Assembly (NCBI RefSeq): GCF_008298015.1
Contig: NZ_VTPX01000007.1
Span: 1 to 64,000 of the forward strand
Reading direction: 5' to 3'
DNA length: 64,000 nt
Origin: Salinicola corii
Lineage (GTDB): Bacteria; Pseudomonadota; Gammaproteobacteria; Pseudomonadales; Halomonadaceae
Under the pieces are notes generated by a model, which worked only from the letters and a program-made list of their open reading frames with translations, searched no databases and had not been told where the DNA came from. Each line of letters opens with the position of its first letter. The first letter of the stretch is position 1. The position numbers and the translations under genes were made by a program. Below are positions 14,475-22,257 of the stretch, in pieces.

Positions 14475-17012
14475 ATGAATCTACCGCAGAGCCGGCTGCC
14501 CGCCGCCAGGATGGGCGACGCCACGGGCAGCGTGAGCGACCTCGAGACGAAGGCCACATCGCCCAGCAGCCTCTATTCGCCCGAGGTTCGCTTTCGTCGC
14601 GACTGGCCGGGCATCGGCACCCTTGCCCTTCGCCCCCTCGCGCTGGATCAGGATCTCCCGCTCGTGTACGACTGGGTCAGCAGCGACCGCGCCCGTTTCT
14701 GGGGCATGAACGGCGACACCCGGGATCAGGTCGCCGCCTTCTACCGGGACATGCAGCAGAGCGAGGGCGCCCAGGCGTTCATCGGCCTCCATAACGGCCA
14801 GCCGGCGTTTCTGGTCGAGTGCTACGATCCCCGCCAGGACCCGGTCGGCGAGCAGTACACCGTCCAACCCGGCGACCGCGGCATGCACTTCCTGGTCGCG
14901 CCGAAAGCGCCGGCGGCCACGCCGATCCACGGCTTCAGTCAGGCCGTGATCGATACCATCGTGGCCTTCCTGTTCAGCGATCCGGGGACGCGCCGCATCG
15001 TCGTCGAGCCAGACGTCACCAACGACAGGATCCACCCGCTCAACCGCCGGGCGGGCTTCGTCTACGCGGGTGAGATCCGACTGGCGGAGAAGACCGCCCG
15101 CCTGGGCTTCTGCACCCGCGAGCGGTTCGAGTCGCTGCACGCCTCGCGGCGCCGTGATACCGCCACGGGCGAAGCCAGCGCCCATCTGCGGCCCGATCGC
15201 TGGCGCCGCGCCAATCGCGATCTGCTGTGCAAGGCTATCAGCGAGTTCGCCCACGAGCGTCTGCTGCAGCCGGTACCGGAAACCGAGATCGACGCCGACG
15301 GCTGGGCCGATTACGCCCTCGCCACCGACAGTGACGGCATCCGCTACCGGTTCCGCGCGCGCCGGATGGCACTGGATCACTGGTGGATCGACAAGAACAC
15401 GCTGGCCAAGATGCGCGACGGCGCCTCCCAGCCGCTGGACGTGACGCAGTTCCTGCTCGAGTGCCGGGCGCGGCTGGGCATCGACCCCGCCAACCTGCCG
15501 ACCTACCTGGAGGAGATCGCCAGCACCCTGGCCGGCATGGCGTACAAGTTCGGCCGTGACGTACCGCCGGCCGCCGAACTCGCGCTGGCCGACTTCCAGA
15601 CCCTCGAGACGGCGATGAGCGAAGGTCACCCCTGTTTCGTCGCCAACAGCGGCCGGATCGGCTTCGATATCGAGGACTATCACCGCTACGCGCCGGAAGC
15701 CGGTGCCGCGATCCGTCCGCTGTGGCTGGCCGCCGCGCGCCAGTGCACCGAGTACAGCGCCATCGAGGGCCTCGATGCCGAGACCCTGTTTGCCGAAGAG
15801 CTGGACGCCTCGGTACGGGAGCGTTTCGCCGGCCGCCTGCGGGCGCTCGGGCTCGATCCCGATGACTACCTGTTGATGCCGGTCCACCCGTGGCAGTGGC
15901 GCCACAAGCTGGCGATCACCTTCGCCGGCGAAGTGGCCGAACAGCGCCTGGTGCTGCTCGGCGAGGCGGACGACGATTACCTTGCCCAGCAGTCGATTCG
16001 GACCTGGTTCAACGTCTCGCGGCCCCAGCGTCGCTACGTCAAGTTCGCGCTGTCGATCCTCAACATGGGTTTCATGCGCGGGCTTTCGCCCCACTACATG
16101 CGCGGCACGCCGGCCATCAATGCCTGGGTCGAGAACCTGGTCGCAGGCGACCCGGAACTGCAGGCGCAGGGTTTCAGCGTGCTGCGTGAAGTCGCCACGC
16201 TGGGCTATCACCATGCCGGTTTCGAGGCCGCTACCGACAAGCAAAGTCCGTATCAGAAGATGCTGGCGTGCCTGTGGCGGGAGAGCCCCTATACCCGCAT
16301 CGCACCCCATCGGCGGCTGACGACCATGGCTGCGCTGCTGCACCGGAACGCCGATGGCGATGCGCTGCTGCCGGCACTGATCGACGCCTCCGGCATCGGC
16401 GCACGCAACTGGATCGAGCGCTATCTAGCGGCCTACATGACACCGCTGCTGCACTGCTTCTACGCCCATGACCTGGTGTTCATGCCCCACGGCGAGAACC
16501 TGATCCTGCAGCTCGAGGATCACGTGCCGGTCGGCGCGATCCTCAAGGATATCGGCGAGGAGACCGGCATCTTCGACAACGGCCAGTCGCTGCCGGAAGC
16601 GGCCCGCCGCATTGCGGTGGAGGTGCCGGAGCACCTCAAGATCCTGTCGATCTTCACCGATCTGTTCGACTGCTTCTTCCGTTTCCTCGCCGAGATCCTG
16701 GTGGCCTCGAACCAGCTCCAGGAGGACGATTTCTGGCAGTTGGTGGCGGCGTGCGTGATCGATTACCAGCGGCGGCATCCGAAATTCGCCGACAAGTTCG
16801 AACGCTTCGATCTGTTCGCGCCCGACTTCACGCTGTCGTGCCTCAACCGTTTGCAATTGCGCAACAACCGCCAGATGATCGACCTCGCCGATCCGTCGAA
16901 GAACCTGCAGTTCGCCGGTACGCTGGTCAATCCCATCGCCGCCTGCCGACCCACTCCCGCCGCCTCGGGCGGAGACAACGGCGAGCGCGAAGTGCGGGTG
17001 GTATCGACCTGA
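14475..17012 (+). CDS. dfoC: Acyltransferase-NIS siderophore synthetase fusion (DfoC-like)
   Basis: An 845-residue two-domain enzyme. Residues about 45-235 are a GNAT-type acyltransferase (RPLALDQDLPLVYDWV; VEPDVTNDRIHPLNRRAGF), as in IucB/DesC. Residues about 245-830 are an IucA/IucC-type NRPS-independent synthetase: EGHPCFVANSGRIGF (near 382), LLMPVHPWQW (near 465), the FNVSRPQRRYVKF region (near 511) and MPHGENLIL (near 669), with a FhuF-like C-terminal part. The same fusion is known in Erwinia DfoC, which succinylates N-hydroxycadaverine and joins units into desferrioxamine E/G. CAGGAG precedes the ATG. Product identity is inferred. Confidence 0.8.
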   Translation: MNLPQSRLPAARMGDATGSVSDLETKATSPSSLYSPEVRFRRDWPGIGTLALRPLALDQDLPLVYDWVSSDRARFWGMNGDTRDQVAAFYRDMQQSEGAQAFIGLHNGQPAFLVECYDPRQDPVGEQYTVQPGDRGMHFLVAPKAPAATPIHGFSQAVIDTIVAFLFSDPGTRRIVVEPDVTNDRIHPLNRRAGFVYAGEIRLAEKTARLGFCTRERFESLHASRRRDTATGEASAHLRPDRWRRANRDLLCKAISEFAHERLLQPVPETEIDADGWADYALATDSDGIRYRFRARRMALDHWWIDKNTLAKMRDGASQPLDVTQFLLECRARLGIDPANLPTYLEEIASTLAGMAYKFGRDVPPAAELALADFQTLETAMSEGHPCFVANSGRIGFDIEDYHRYAPEAGAAIRPLWLAAARQCTEYSAIEGLDAETLFAEELDASVRERFAGRLRALGLDPDDYLLMPVHPWQWRHKLAITFAGEVAEQRLVLLGEADDDYLAQQSIRTWFNVSRPQRRYVKFALSILNMGFMRGLSPHYMRGTPAINAWVENLVAGDPELQAQGFSVLREVATLGYHHAGFEAATDKQSPYQKMLACLWRESPYTRIAPHRRLTTMAALLHRNADGDALLPALIDASGIGARNWIERYLAAYMTPLLHCFYAHDLVFMPHGENLILQLEDHVPVGAILKDIGEETGIFDNGQSLPEAARRIAVEVPEHLKILSIFTDLFDCFFRFLAEILVASNQLQEDDFWQLVAACVIDYQRRHPKFADKFERFDLFAPDFTLSCLNRLQLRNNRQMIDLADPSKNLQFAGTLVNPIAACRPTPAASGGDNGEREVRVVST

Positions 17013-17038
17013 ACCGCCCCAGGCGGACGCGTTGCCAC

Positions 17039-17067
17039 GGCCGGGCGCGCCCTCGCGGCGCCCGGCC
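17039..17067 (+). terminator. GC-rich hairpin after siderophore operon
   Basis: Perfect 10-bp arms GGCCGGGCGC (17039-17048) and GCGCCCGGCC (17058-17067) with a 9-base loop, 26 bases after the dfoC stop. There is no T tract, so termination may be factor-aided or the hairpin may protect the 3' end. Confidence 0.45.
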
Positions 17068-17124
17068 AGCGACGGCTGCAATGCGACTTGCTGCCGATAC
17101 GACTTAACGCCAATGCCCCTTATT

Positions 17125-17143
17125 GATAACGATTCTCATTTTT
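17125..17143. promoter_or_regulatory. Fur box upstream of FecI-like sigma gene
   Basis: GATAACGATTCTCATTTTT matches the 19-bp Fur consensus at 14 positions and lies 50 bases before the sigma-factor start. This is the best Fur site in the window. Confidence 0.65.
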
Positions 17144-17192
17144 GCCATGATCGCGGCACTTCATTTGTCGTCTTGCCCTCGGGGCCGTCATC

Positions 17193-17705
17193 ATGCGCGA
17201 AGCAATGTTCGAATTCCTCTATCGTCAGCACCACCACGAGTTGCTCGGCTTTCTCGATCGCCAACTGGGTTCACGGGACCAGGCCGCCGATCTTTGCCAT
17301 GACGCCTACCTGCGTCTGCTCGACGCGCCCGTGCGCCGGGTGCTCGACAATCCCCGCGCCTATCTCTTCCGTATCGCTCGCAACCTGCTGATCGACCATC
17401 GGCGCCGCCAGCATCCCGAACTGATCGCCATCGACGCACTGGAGCCGGTACTGGTCTGTCCGCGCGTCTGCCCGGAGGCCGATGCCTGCCAACGACAGTG
17501 TGTCCATCAGCTCACGCGGACGTTGGATGCACTCCCGGCACGGCTGCGCCAGGCACTGATCTGGCACCGGCTGGAAGGGTTGACGCAGCGCGAAATTGGC
17601 CAGCGCCTCGGCGTCTCGGAGCGCATGGCGGGACGCTATATCGCCCAGGCGATGACCCGCTGCCAGGACGAGCTGGAGGCGCTGGACGGCGAGCCACGGC
17701 ACTGA
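17193..17705 (+). CDS. FecI-like ECF sigma factor without anti-sigma partner
   Basis: A 170-residue extracytoplasmic-function sigma factor of the iron-starvation group. Region 2 covers about 5-75 (FLYRQHHHELLGFLDRQL; LCHDAYLRLL; NPRAYLFRIARNLLIDHRRR), region 4 about 105-160 (LDALPARLRQALIWHRLEGLTQREIGQRLGVS). FecI-type factors normally come with a FecR anti-sigma gene and a receptor bearing a signalling domain. Here neither is present: the next gene is a convergent acetyltransferase, and the nearby receptor lacks the signalling domain. A strong Fur-like box precedes it, so it probably works as an iron-starvation-induced regulator. Targets are unknown. Confidence 0.8.
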   Translation: MREAMFEFLYRQHHHELLGFLDRQLGSRDQAADLCHDAYLRLLDAPVRRVLDNPRAYLFRIARNLLIDHRRRQHPELIAIDALEPVLVCPRVCPEADACQRQCVHQLTRTLDALPARLRQALIWHRLEGLTQREIGQRLGVSERMAGRYIAQAMTRCQDELEALDGEPRH

Positions 17706-17723
17706 TTGCCGGTGATCGGCCAG

Positions 17724-18197
17724 TCAGCCTTCGGCCGACCGATGGCCGGCTCGGTCGGGATACCACGCCATGCCGATGGCATGAGGCGCGGTGGGCTCGA
17801 AACCGAACTGGGCGTAGAGCCGGTGGGCCTCGCCGTCCGCCAGCAGGCTGACGAAGGCGTTATCCGGCGCCTCGCGCAGGATATAGGCGCGGATCTCTCC
17901 CATGATCCGCTTGCCCAGGCCACGCCCTTGGTGCGCCGGCTGCACGGCGATATCCACCACCTGATAGAAGCAGCCGCCGTCGCCGACGACGCGGCCCATG
18001 CCCACCGTCTCGCTCCCCTGTGCGCCCTCATGAACGACCTGCACGGCGAATAGGCTGCCGGGCAGGCCGCGCTCGGCACCGGCGGTACTGCGCGGGTTCA
18101 TGCCGGCCTCGCGGCGGAGCCGCATATAGGTCTCGATATCGGGCGGCTCGAGAACCAGGCGATAGGCTTCTTCATCATCGCAGGCGTCGTGTTTCAT
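17724..18197 (-). CDS. GNAT-family N-acetyltransferase
   Basis: A 157-residue single-domain GNAT enzyme. The acetyl-CoA loop is seen in DIAVQPAHQGRGLGKRIMGEI (Q/R-x-x-G-x-G/A), with a FYQVVDIAV beta strand before it and a C-terminal ADGEAHRLYAQFGFEPT segment. Substrate unknown; it resembles small-molecule acetyltransferases of the YjdJ/YitH-like group. The start at 18197 overlaps the stop of the upstream membrane-protein gene (ATGA), so the two are translationally coupled. It converges on the sigma-factor gene with an 18-base gap and no clear terminator. Confidence 0.75.
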   Translation of the reverse strand: MKHDACDDEEAYRLVLEPPDIETYMRLRREAGMNPRSTAGAERGLPGSLFAVQVVHEGAQGSETVGMGRVVGDGGCFYQVVDIAVQPAHQGRGLGKRIMGEIRAYILREAPDNAFVSLLADGEAHRLYAQFGFEPTAPHAIGMAWYPDRAGHRSAEG

Positions 18198-19429
18198 AAC
18201 GTGGGATCCACTCTCGCATCGTTTTCCGGTCGAGCCTGCAGTGTGCCATCGCCAGGCGAGCGCTGCCTGTTCGTCAGCCAGCGCGGCGTTCTCGAGGTCG
18301 CTTTCAGCAACGGCATCAACAGCCACAGCAGCGGCGCCAGCACCCAGCGATAGACGAACCTGGCAACGATCAACAGCGGCAATAGCACCATCACCCAGAT
18401 CAGGAACTGCCCCAGCCACACCGGCCAGCCAAGCCACCGCGAGACGTTGGCCCCCAGCGCGCTGACCAGACTGGGATGACGCACGACCACGTAGGCGGTG
18501 CCGGTGATCGCCGCAACCTTGGCTGCCCGCGAGAGATTGACGAAGCGTCCGCCACCGACCAGCATGCTGCGCCCAGTTGCCCGCACGCCCTGCCCTTCGG
18601 CGGCGGCGCCCACACGAGCCGTGCGTCCGGCCCGCAGCACCTTGACTGCGCTGGTCATCACCAGCAGGTCGACACCCGCCCAGCCGATATCGGCAACCCC
18701 GATCGCCTCGCCGCGTCGCCACTGGCTCTCCAGATCGCGCAGGCCGCTGGTGAAGAGATCACCGAGGTCGCTCACGACGCGCTCACTCTGCAGCCATTGC
18801 ACCTCGCCGTCGGGATCGACCACGAACTGCTGCAGGAAAGCGTGGCCCTTGGCGTCGAGAATGGCAATGGCGACCTGGCCGCGGCGCACGGGCGTCAGCG
18901 ATGTGTCGGCCTTGTCGCTTTCCTCTGGGATCGCGTTTTCGGCCTGACTCGCGTTTTTGGCCGCACCGGACGAGTCTCGAGACTCGCTCTCCTCGTCCTC
19001 GCCCCACCAGCGGTCGAGCTGCTCGCTGGCCTGACGATAGCGGGTTCCCAGCCAGTGCTGCGCCCGCAGCGTGGCGATGTCGTGATCGCGGTAATAGACC
19101 AACGGCAGGACCGCATCCGCACCGTAGCGCACCAGCACCCGCTGGAACGCCGGATCGAGTCCGTAATCGAGCAGTGCCTTGCGGGCCAGATCACCGTGGT
19201 TCTGGATCGCCAGCCAGGCGCTGGCCCACAGCGCCGGCTCGTCGGCGTAGCCCAGGAAGAGCGCATTGATCTCCGCCGACTCCTCGGCCAGCCCATCCGC
19301 CAGCGACGGCAGCGCCCGCTGGGTCTCCAGCCTCACCAGGCGTGGCTCGAACGGTTCATGGGAGGCCACGGCGGAGAGCACGCCCGCACCGACGAGCGCG
19401 AACAGCGCAATCGACGACCACACTTTCAT
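18194..19429 (-). CDS. Unrecognised membrane protein coupled to GNAT gene
   Basis: A 411-residue protein I cannot assign. It starts with a signal-anchor-like segment (about 5-23), then a mostly soluble helical part with an acidic, low-complexity stretch (about 140-175, rich in E, S, D), a moderately hydrophobic region (about 250-330) and two close membrane spans near 340-385, followed by a basic tail. This suggests a periplasmic domain tethered at both ends. Its last codons overlap the GNAT start. Upstream, the divergent FhuC-like gene shares its promoter region. No catalytic motif stands out. Confidence 0.5.
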   Translation of the reverse strand: MKVWSSIALFALVGAGVLSAVASHEPFEPRLVRLETQRALPSLADGLAEESAEINALFLGYADEPALWASAWLAIQNHGDLARKALLDYGLDPAFQRVLVRYGADAVLPLVYYRDHDIATLRAQHWLGTRYRQASEQLDRWWGEDEESESRDSSGAAKNASQAENAIPEESDKADTSLTPVRRGQVAIAILDAKGHAFLQQFVVDPDGEVQWLQSERVVSDLGDLFTSGLRDLESQWRRGEAIGVADIGWAGVDLLVMTSAVKVLRAGRTARVGAAAEGQGVRATGRSMLVGGGRFVNLSRAAKVAAITGTAYVVVRHPSLVSALGANVSRWLGWPVWLGQFLIWVMVLLPLLIVARFVYRWVLAPLLWLLMPLLKATSRTPRWLTNRQRSPGDGTLQARPENDARVDPTL

Positions 19430-19505
19430 GGGTTCATGCTCCTCGAACAGGGTTATTCGGCAGTCAACGGACGCTGCCAGACGATAAACAGCGACAACCG
19501 CCTTT

Positions 19506-19524
19506 GATAACCGTTCGTATTTGA
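19506..19524. promoter_or_regulatory. Weak Fur-box-like sequence before FhuC-like gene
   Basis: GATAACCGTTCGTATTTGA keeps both outer parts (GATAA, ATT) of the Fur consensus but only 9 of 19 positions. It lies 56 bases before the ATPase start. Listed because of context only. Confidence 0.3.
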
Positions 19525-19579
19525 ATTAGGATTGCATTCCATCACGTGACCCACCACTCACCGCGAGGTTGCCCCTGCC

Positions 19580-20347
19580 ATGTTCGAAGTCCAGTCGGCG
19601 AGCTTCGAGATTGCGGGCAAGACACTGCTCTCGCCTATCGATCTCACCTTCGGTGAAGGCCGGGTCTACGGCCTGATCGGGCACAACGGTTCCGGCAAAT
19701 CGACCCTGCTGAAGCTGCTCGCGCAACAGCAGCCGGTCAGCCAGGGCGGCATCCGGCTCGATGGCCGACCGCTGTCGCAGTGGAAACCCCGCGAGTTCGC
19801 CCGCCACGTCGCCTACCTGCCGCAACATCTGCCCAGCGCCGAGAACCTCACCTGTCGCGAGCTGATCGGTTTCGGCCGCTACCCCTGGCACGGCCTGCTG
19901 GGCCGCCTCAACGGCCATGACCATCAGCAGATCGAACGCGCCATCGCCCTGACCCATACCGAAGCCTTCGCCGACCGCCTGGTCGACACCCTCTCCGGCG
20001 GCGAGCGCCAGCGCGTGTGGCTCGCCATGCTGCTGGCCCAGGGCAGCCGCTACCTGCTGCTCGACGAGCCGCTGGCCGCGCTGGACATCGCCCATCAGGT
20101 CGAGGTGCTGGCGCTGGTGCGCAAGCTCTGTCGCGAGCTGGGGCTCGGCGTGATCATCGTGCTCCACGACGTCAACATGGCCGCACGCTACTGCGATCAC
20201 CTGGTCGCCCTGCACAGCGGCAAGCTCCTCGCCGAAGGGGCGCCCGCCAGCATGATGAACGATATCAACCTGGAAGCCATCTACGGCATTCCGATGCGGG
20301 TCATGAACCACCCCGCCGACGCCTGCCCCATCGCGGTGCTGCAGTAA
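19580..20347 (+). CDS. fhuC: FhuC/FepC-type ABC ATPase, orphan
   Basis: A 255-residue ATP-binding subunit of the ferric-siderophore/cobalamin importer family. Walker A GHNGSGKST (34-42), signature LSGGERQR (about 138), Walker B RYLLLDEP (about 157-164) and the H-loop in IIVLHDVNMAARYC are all intact. It would energise an inner-membrane FhuB/FepDG-type permease, but no permease or periplasmic binding protein is in the window. It presumably pairs with subunits encoded elsewhere. The gene stands alone between a divergent membrane-protein gene and the MFS exporter gene. Confidence 0.8.
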   Translation: MFEVQSASFEIAGKTLLSPIDLTFGEGRVYGLIGHNGSGKSTLLKLLAQQQPVSQGGIRLDGRPLSQWKPREFARHVAYLPQHLPSAENLTCRELIGFGRYPWHGLLGRLNGHDHQQIERAIALTHTEAFADRLVDTLSGGERQRVWLAMLLAQGSRYLLLDEPLAALDIAHQVEVLALVRKLCRELGLGVIIVLHDVNMAARYCDHLVALHSGKLLAEGAPASMMNDINLEAIYGIPMRVMNHPADACPIAVLQ

Positions 20348-20505
20348 CCGCAACGCCGACACCTATCCCTGATCGACATATGGCTTGCCGGTAAGCGATA
20401 GCACTGGACGCTCGCTATCATAGACAGGATGCTAACCTTTAGCGCTGGGCCTTGTCCGCTCGCCCGGTCGTGCCTTCCGATTCGCCTCCTGTCTGCGAGC
20501 TTGTC

Positions 20506-22257
20506 ATGCTGCAACCCGTTTCCCGCCAGAGCGACCTGACCCTCGAACCCGAACAGACGCCGCCACGCCCGGCGGATGTCAGCACCTTCGCCCCGCTGGG
20601 CGTCCCCGCCTTCCGCATGATCTGGATCGCCAACCTGTTCGCCAACCTCGGGTTGTGGGCGCAGTCGGTGGCGGCGGCCTGGGTGGTGACCTCGAACGAC
20701 GGCGGCGCGGTGGCGGTGGCGATGATCCAGGTCGCGGCGGCGCTGCCGCTGGTGCTGATGTCGATCGTCACCGGCGTGATCGCCGACAACTACGATCGCC
20801 GCAAGGTGATGCTGTTCGGGCTGGGCATCGAAGTGCTCGGCGGGCTGTTCGTCACCGCGATCGCCTTTCTGGACCTGCTCTCGCCGGCACTGCTGATCGC
20901 CTCGATTCTGTGCGTCTCCATCGGCGGTGCGATCACCACGCCGGCCTGGCAGGCGGCGGTCAACGAACAGGTACCGCGCAATCTGGTCTCGAGCGCGGTT
21001 CTGCTCAACAGCGTCAACTACAACGCCGCCCGCGCCATCGGCCCGGCCATCGGCGGGCTGCTGCTGGCCGCGGTGGGTCCGGCGTGGATCTTCCTGCTCA
21101 ACGTGCTCTGCTTCTGCGGGCTGATCGCCGCGCTGTGGCGCTGGAAGCGTGCCGTGCTGCCCAAGTCGCTGCCGCCGGAAAGGATCTGGGAAGGGGTCAA
21201 GGCGGCGCTGCATTTCGTCCAGTACTCCAGCGTCACCCGGCTGGTGATGATGCGCTCGTTCATCTTCGGGATCTCCGCCAGCGCACTGTGGGCACTGCTG
21301 CCGCTGCTGGCCCATCAGCATCCCAGCGGCAGTGCCTCGCTCTACGGCTATATGCTCGGGGGCCTCGGCATCGGGGCCATCGCCGGCAGCACGCTGGTCA
21401 ACCGGGCGCGCCAGCGGGTCGGCAGCAGCCGCCTGATCAGTTTCTCCGCCATGCTGCTGGGTCTGGTGATGCTGGCACTGGGCGGTCTCGATACATTGTG
21501 GGTGCTGTTCCCGGCACTCATCGTCGGCGGCAGCTGCTGGATCGCGGCGGTGGCATCCTACAACTCCTCGGTACAGATCCTGGTACCGGACTGGGTCAAG
21601 GCGCGGGCGCTGGCGCTGTATCAGACCGCGCTCTACGCCGGGCTGACGCTGGGCTCGCTGCTGTGGGGGCAACTGGCCGACGGGCTGGGGGTCCAGATGG
21701 CGCTGATGCTGGCCGGCACGCTGCTGATCGTTTCGGCGCTGCTGCTGCTTCCCTCCAGGCTGCCGAACCTGGACGCCGGCGATCTGGTCGAGGCGCCGGA
21801 AGCCCACACCGATCGCCCCGATTTCGAGTTCGACCCGGCGCGGGGCTCGGTGATGGTGACAGTCGAGTACCGCATCGACGGTGACCACCTGCGGGAATTC
21901 GCCCGCGCGGTCCGCCCGCTTCGCCGGCTGCGGCTGCGCAATGGCGCCAAGCGCTGGTCGCTCTATCGGGATGTCGTCGATCGCGACCTGTGGCAGGAGG
22001 TCTTCCTGGTGCCCAACTGGCTGCAGCATCTGCGCATGCTGGATCGGTTGACCCTGGCCGACCGCGCCATCATCGATCGGGTCACGGCGCTGCACAGCGG
22101 CCCGGAGGCGCCCCGCCTGCGTCACGGCGTCAGCTATCGCTCGTCGCGGCACGCCCAGCCTGCCTTGACGCCACACCAGACCGAACCGCCCACCGACGAG
22201 TCGGCCGCAGACCGTTCGCTGGATACGACCGCGCCGTGGCCCCAGGAGAGAACATGA
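20506..22257 (+). CDS. MFS exporter with C-terminal ABM-like domain, EntS type
   Basis: A 583-residue protein: an MFS domain with about 12 membrane spans (residues 35-425; DNYDRRKVMLFG between helices 2 and 3 is the MFS A-like motif), followed by a soluble tail (about 445-560) resembling an antibiotic-biosynthesis-monooxygenase ferredoxin-like fold (VMVTVEYRIDGDHLREFARAV). MFS_3/EntS-type carriers export siderophores such as enterobactin; here export of the hydroxamate siderophore is a reasonable guess. The ATG at 20506 was chosen over a TTG 54 bases upstream. Its stop overlaps the recQ start (ATGA). Confidence 0.7.
   Translation: MLQPVSRQSDLTLEPEQTPPRPADVSTFAPLGVPAFRMIWIANLFANLGLWAQSVAAAWVVTSNDGGAVAVAMIQVAAALPLVLMSIVTGVIADNYDRRKVMLFGLGIEVLGGLFVTAIAFLDLLSPALLIASILCVSIGGAITTPAWQAAVNEQVPRNLVSSAVLLNSVNYNAARAIGPAIGGLLLAAVGPAWIFLLNVLCFCGLIAALWRWKRAVLPKSLPPERIWEGVKAALHFVQYSSVTRLVMMRSFIFGISASALWALLPLLAHQHPSGSASLYGYMLGGLGIGAIAGSTLVNRARQRVGSSRLISFSAMLLGLVMLALGGLDTLWVLFPALIVGGSCWIAAVASYNSSVQILVPDWVKARALALYQTALYAGLTLGSLLWGQLADGLGVQMALMLAGTLLIVSALLLLPSRLPNLDAGDLVEAPEAHTDRPDFEFDPARGSVMVTVEYRIDGDHLREFARAVRPLRRLRLRNGAKRWSLYRDVVDRDLWQEVFLVPNWLQHLRMLDRLTLADRAIIDRVTALHSGPEAPRLRHGVSYRSSRHAQPALTPHQTEPPTDESAADRSLDTTAPWPQERT

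Noticed and set aside
17706-18053. Plus-strand frame after the sigma gene as a possible FecR
   Set aside because: It is antisense to the GNAT gene and lacks the FecR layout (cytoplasmic helices, membrane span, FecR domain).
20281-22176. 631-codon minus-strand frame opposite the MFS exporter
   Set aside because: Low-complexity Q/R/H/D-rich translation typical of antisense frames in GC-rich genes; the plus strand encodes a membrane protein.
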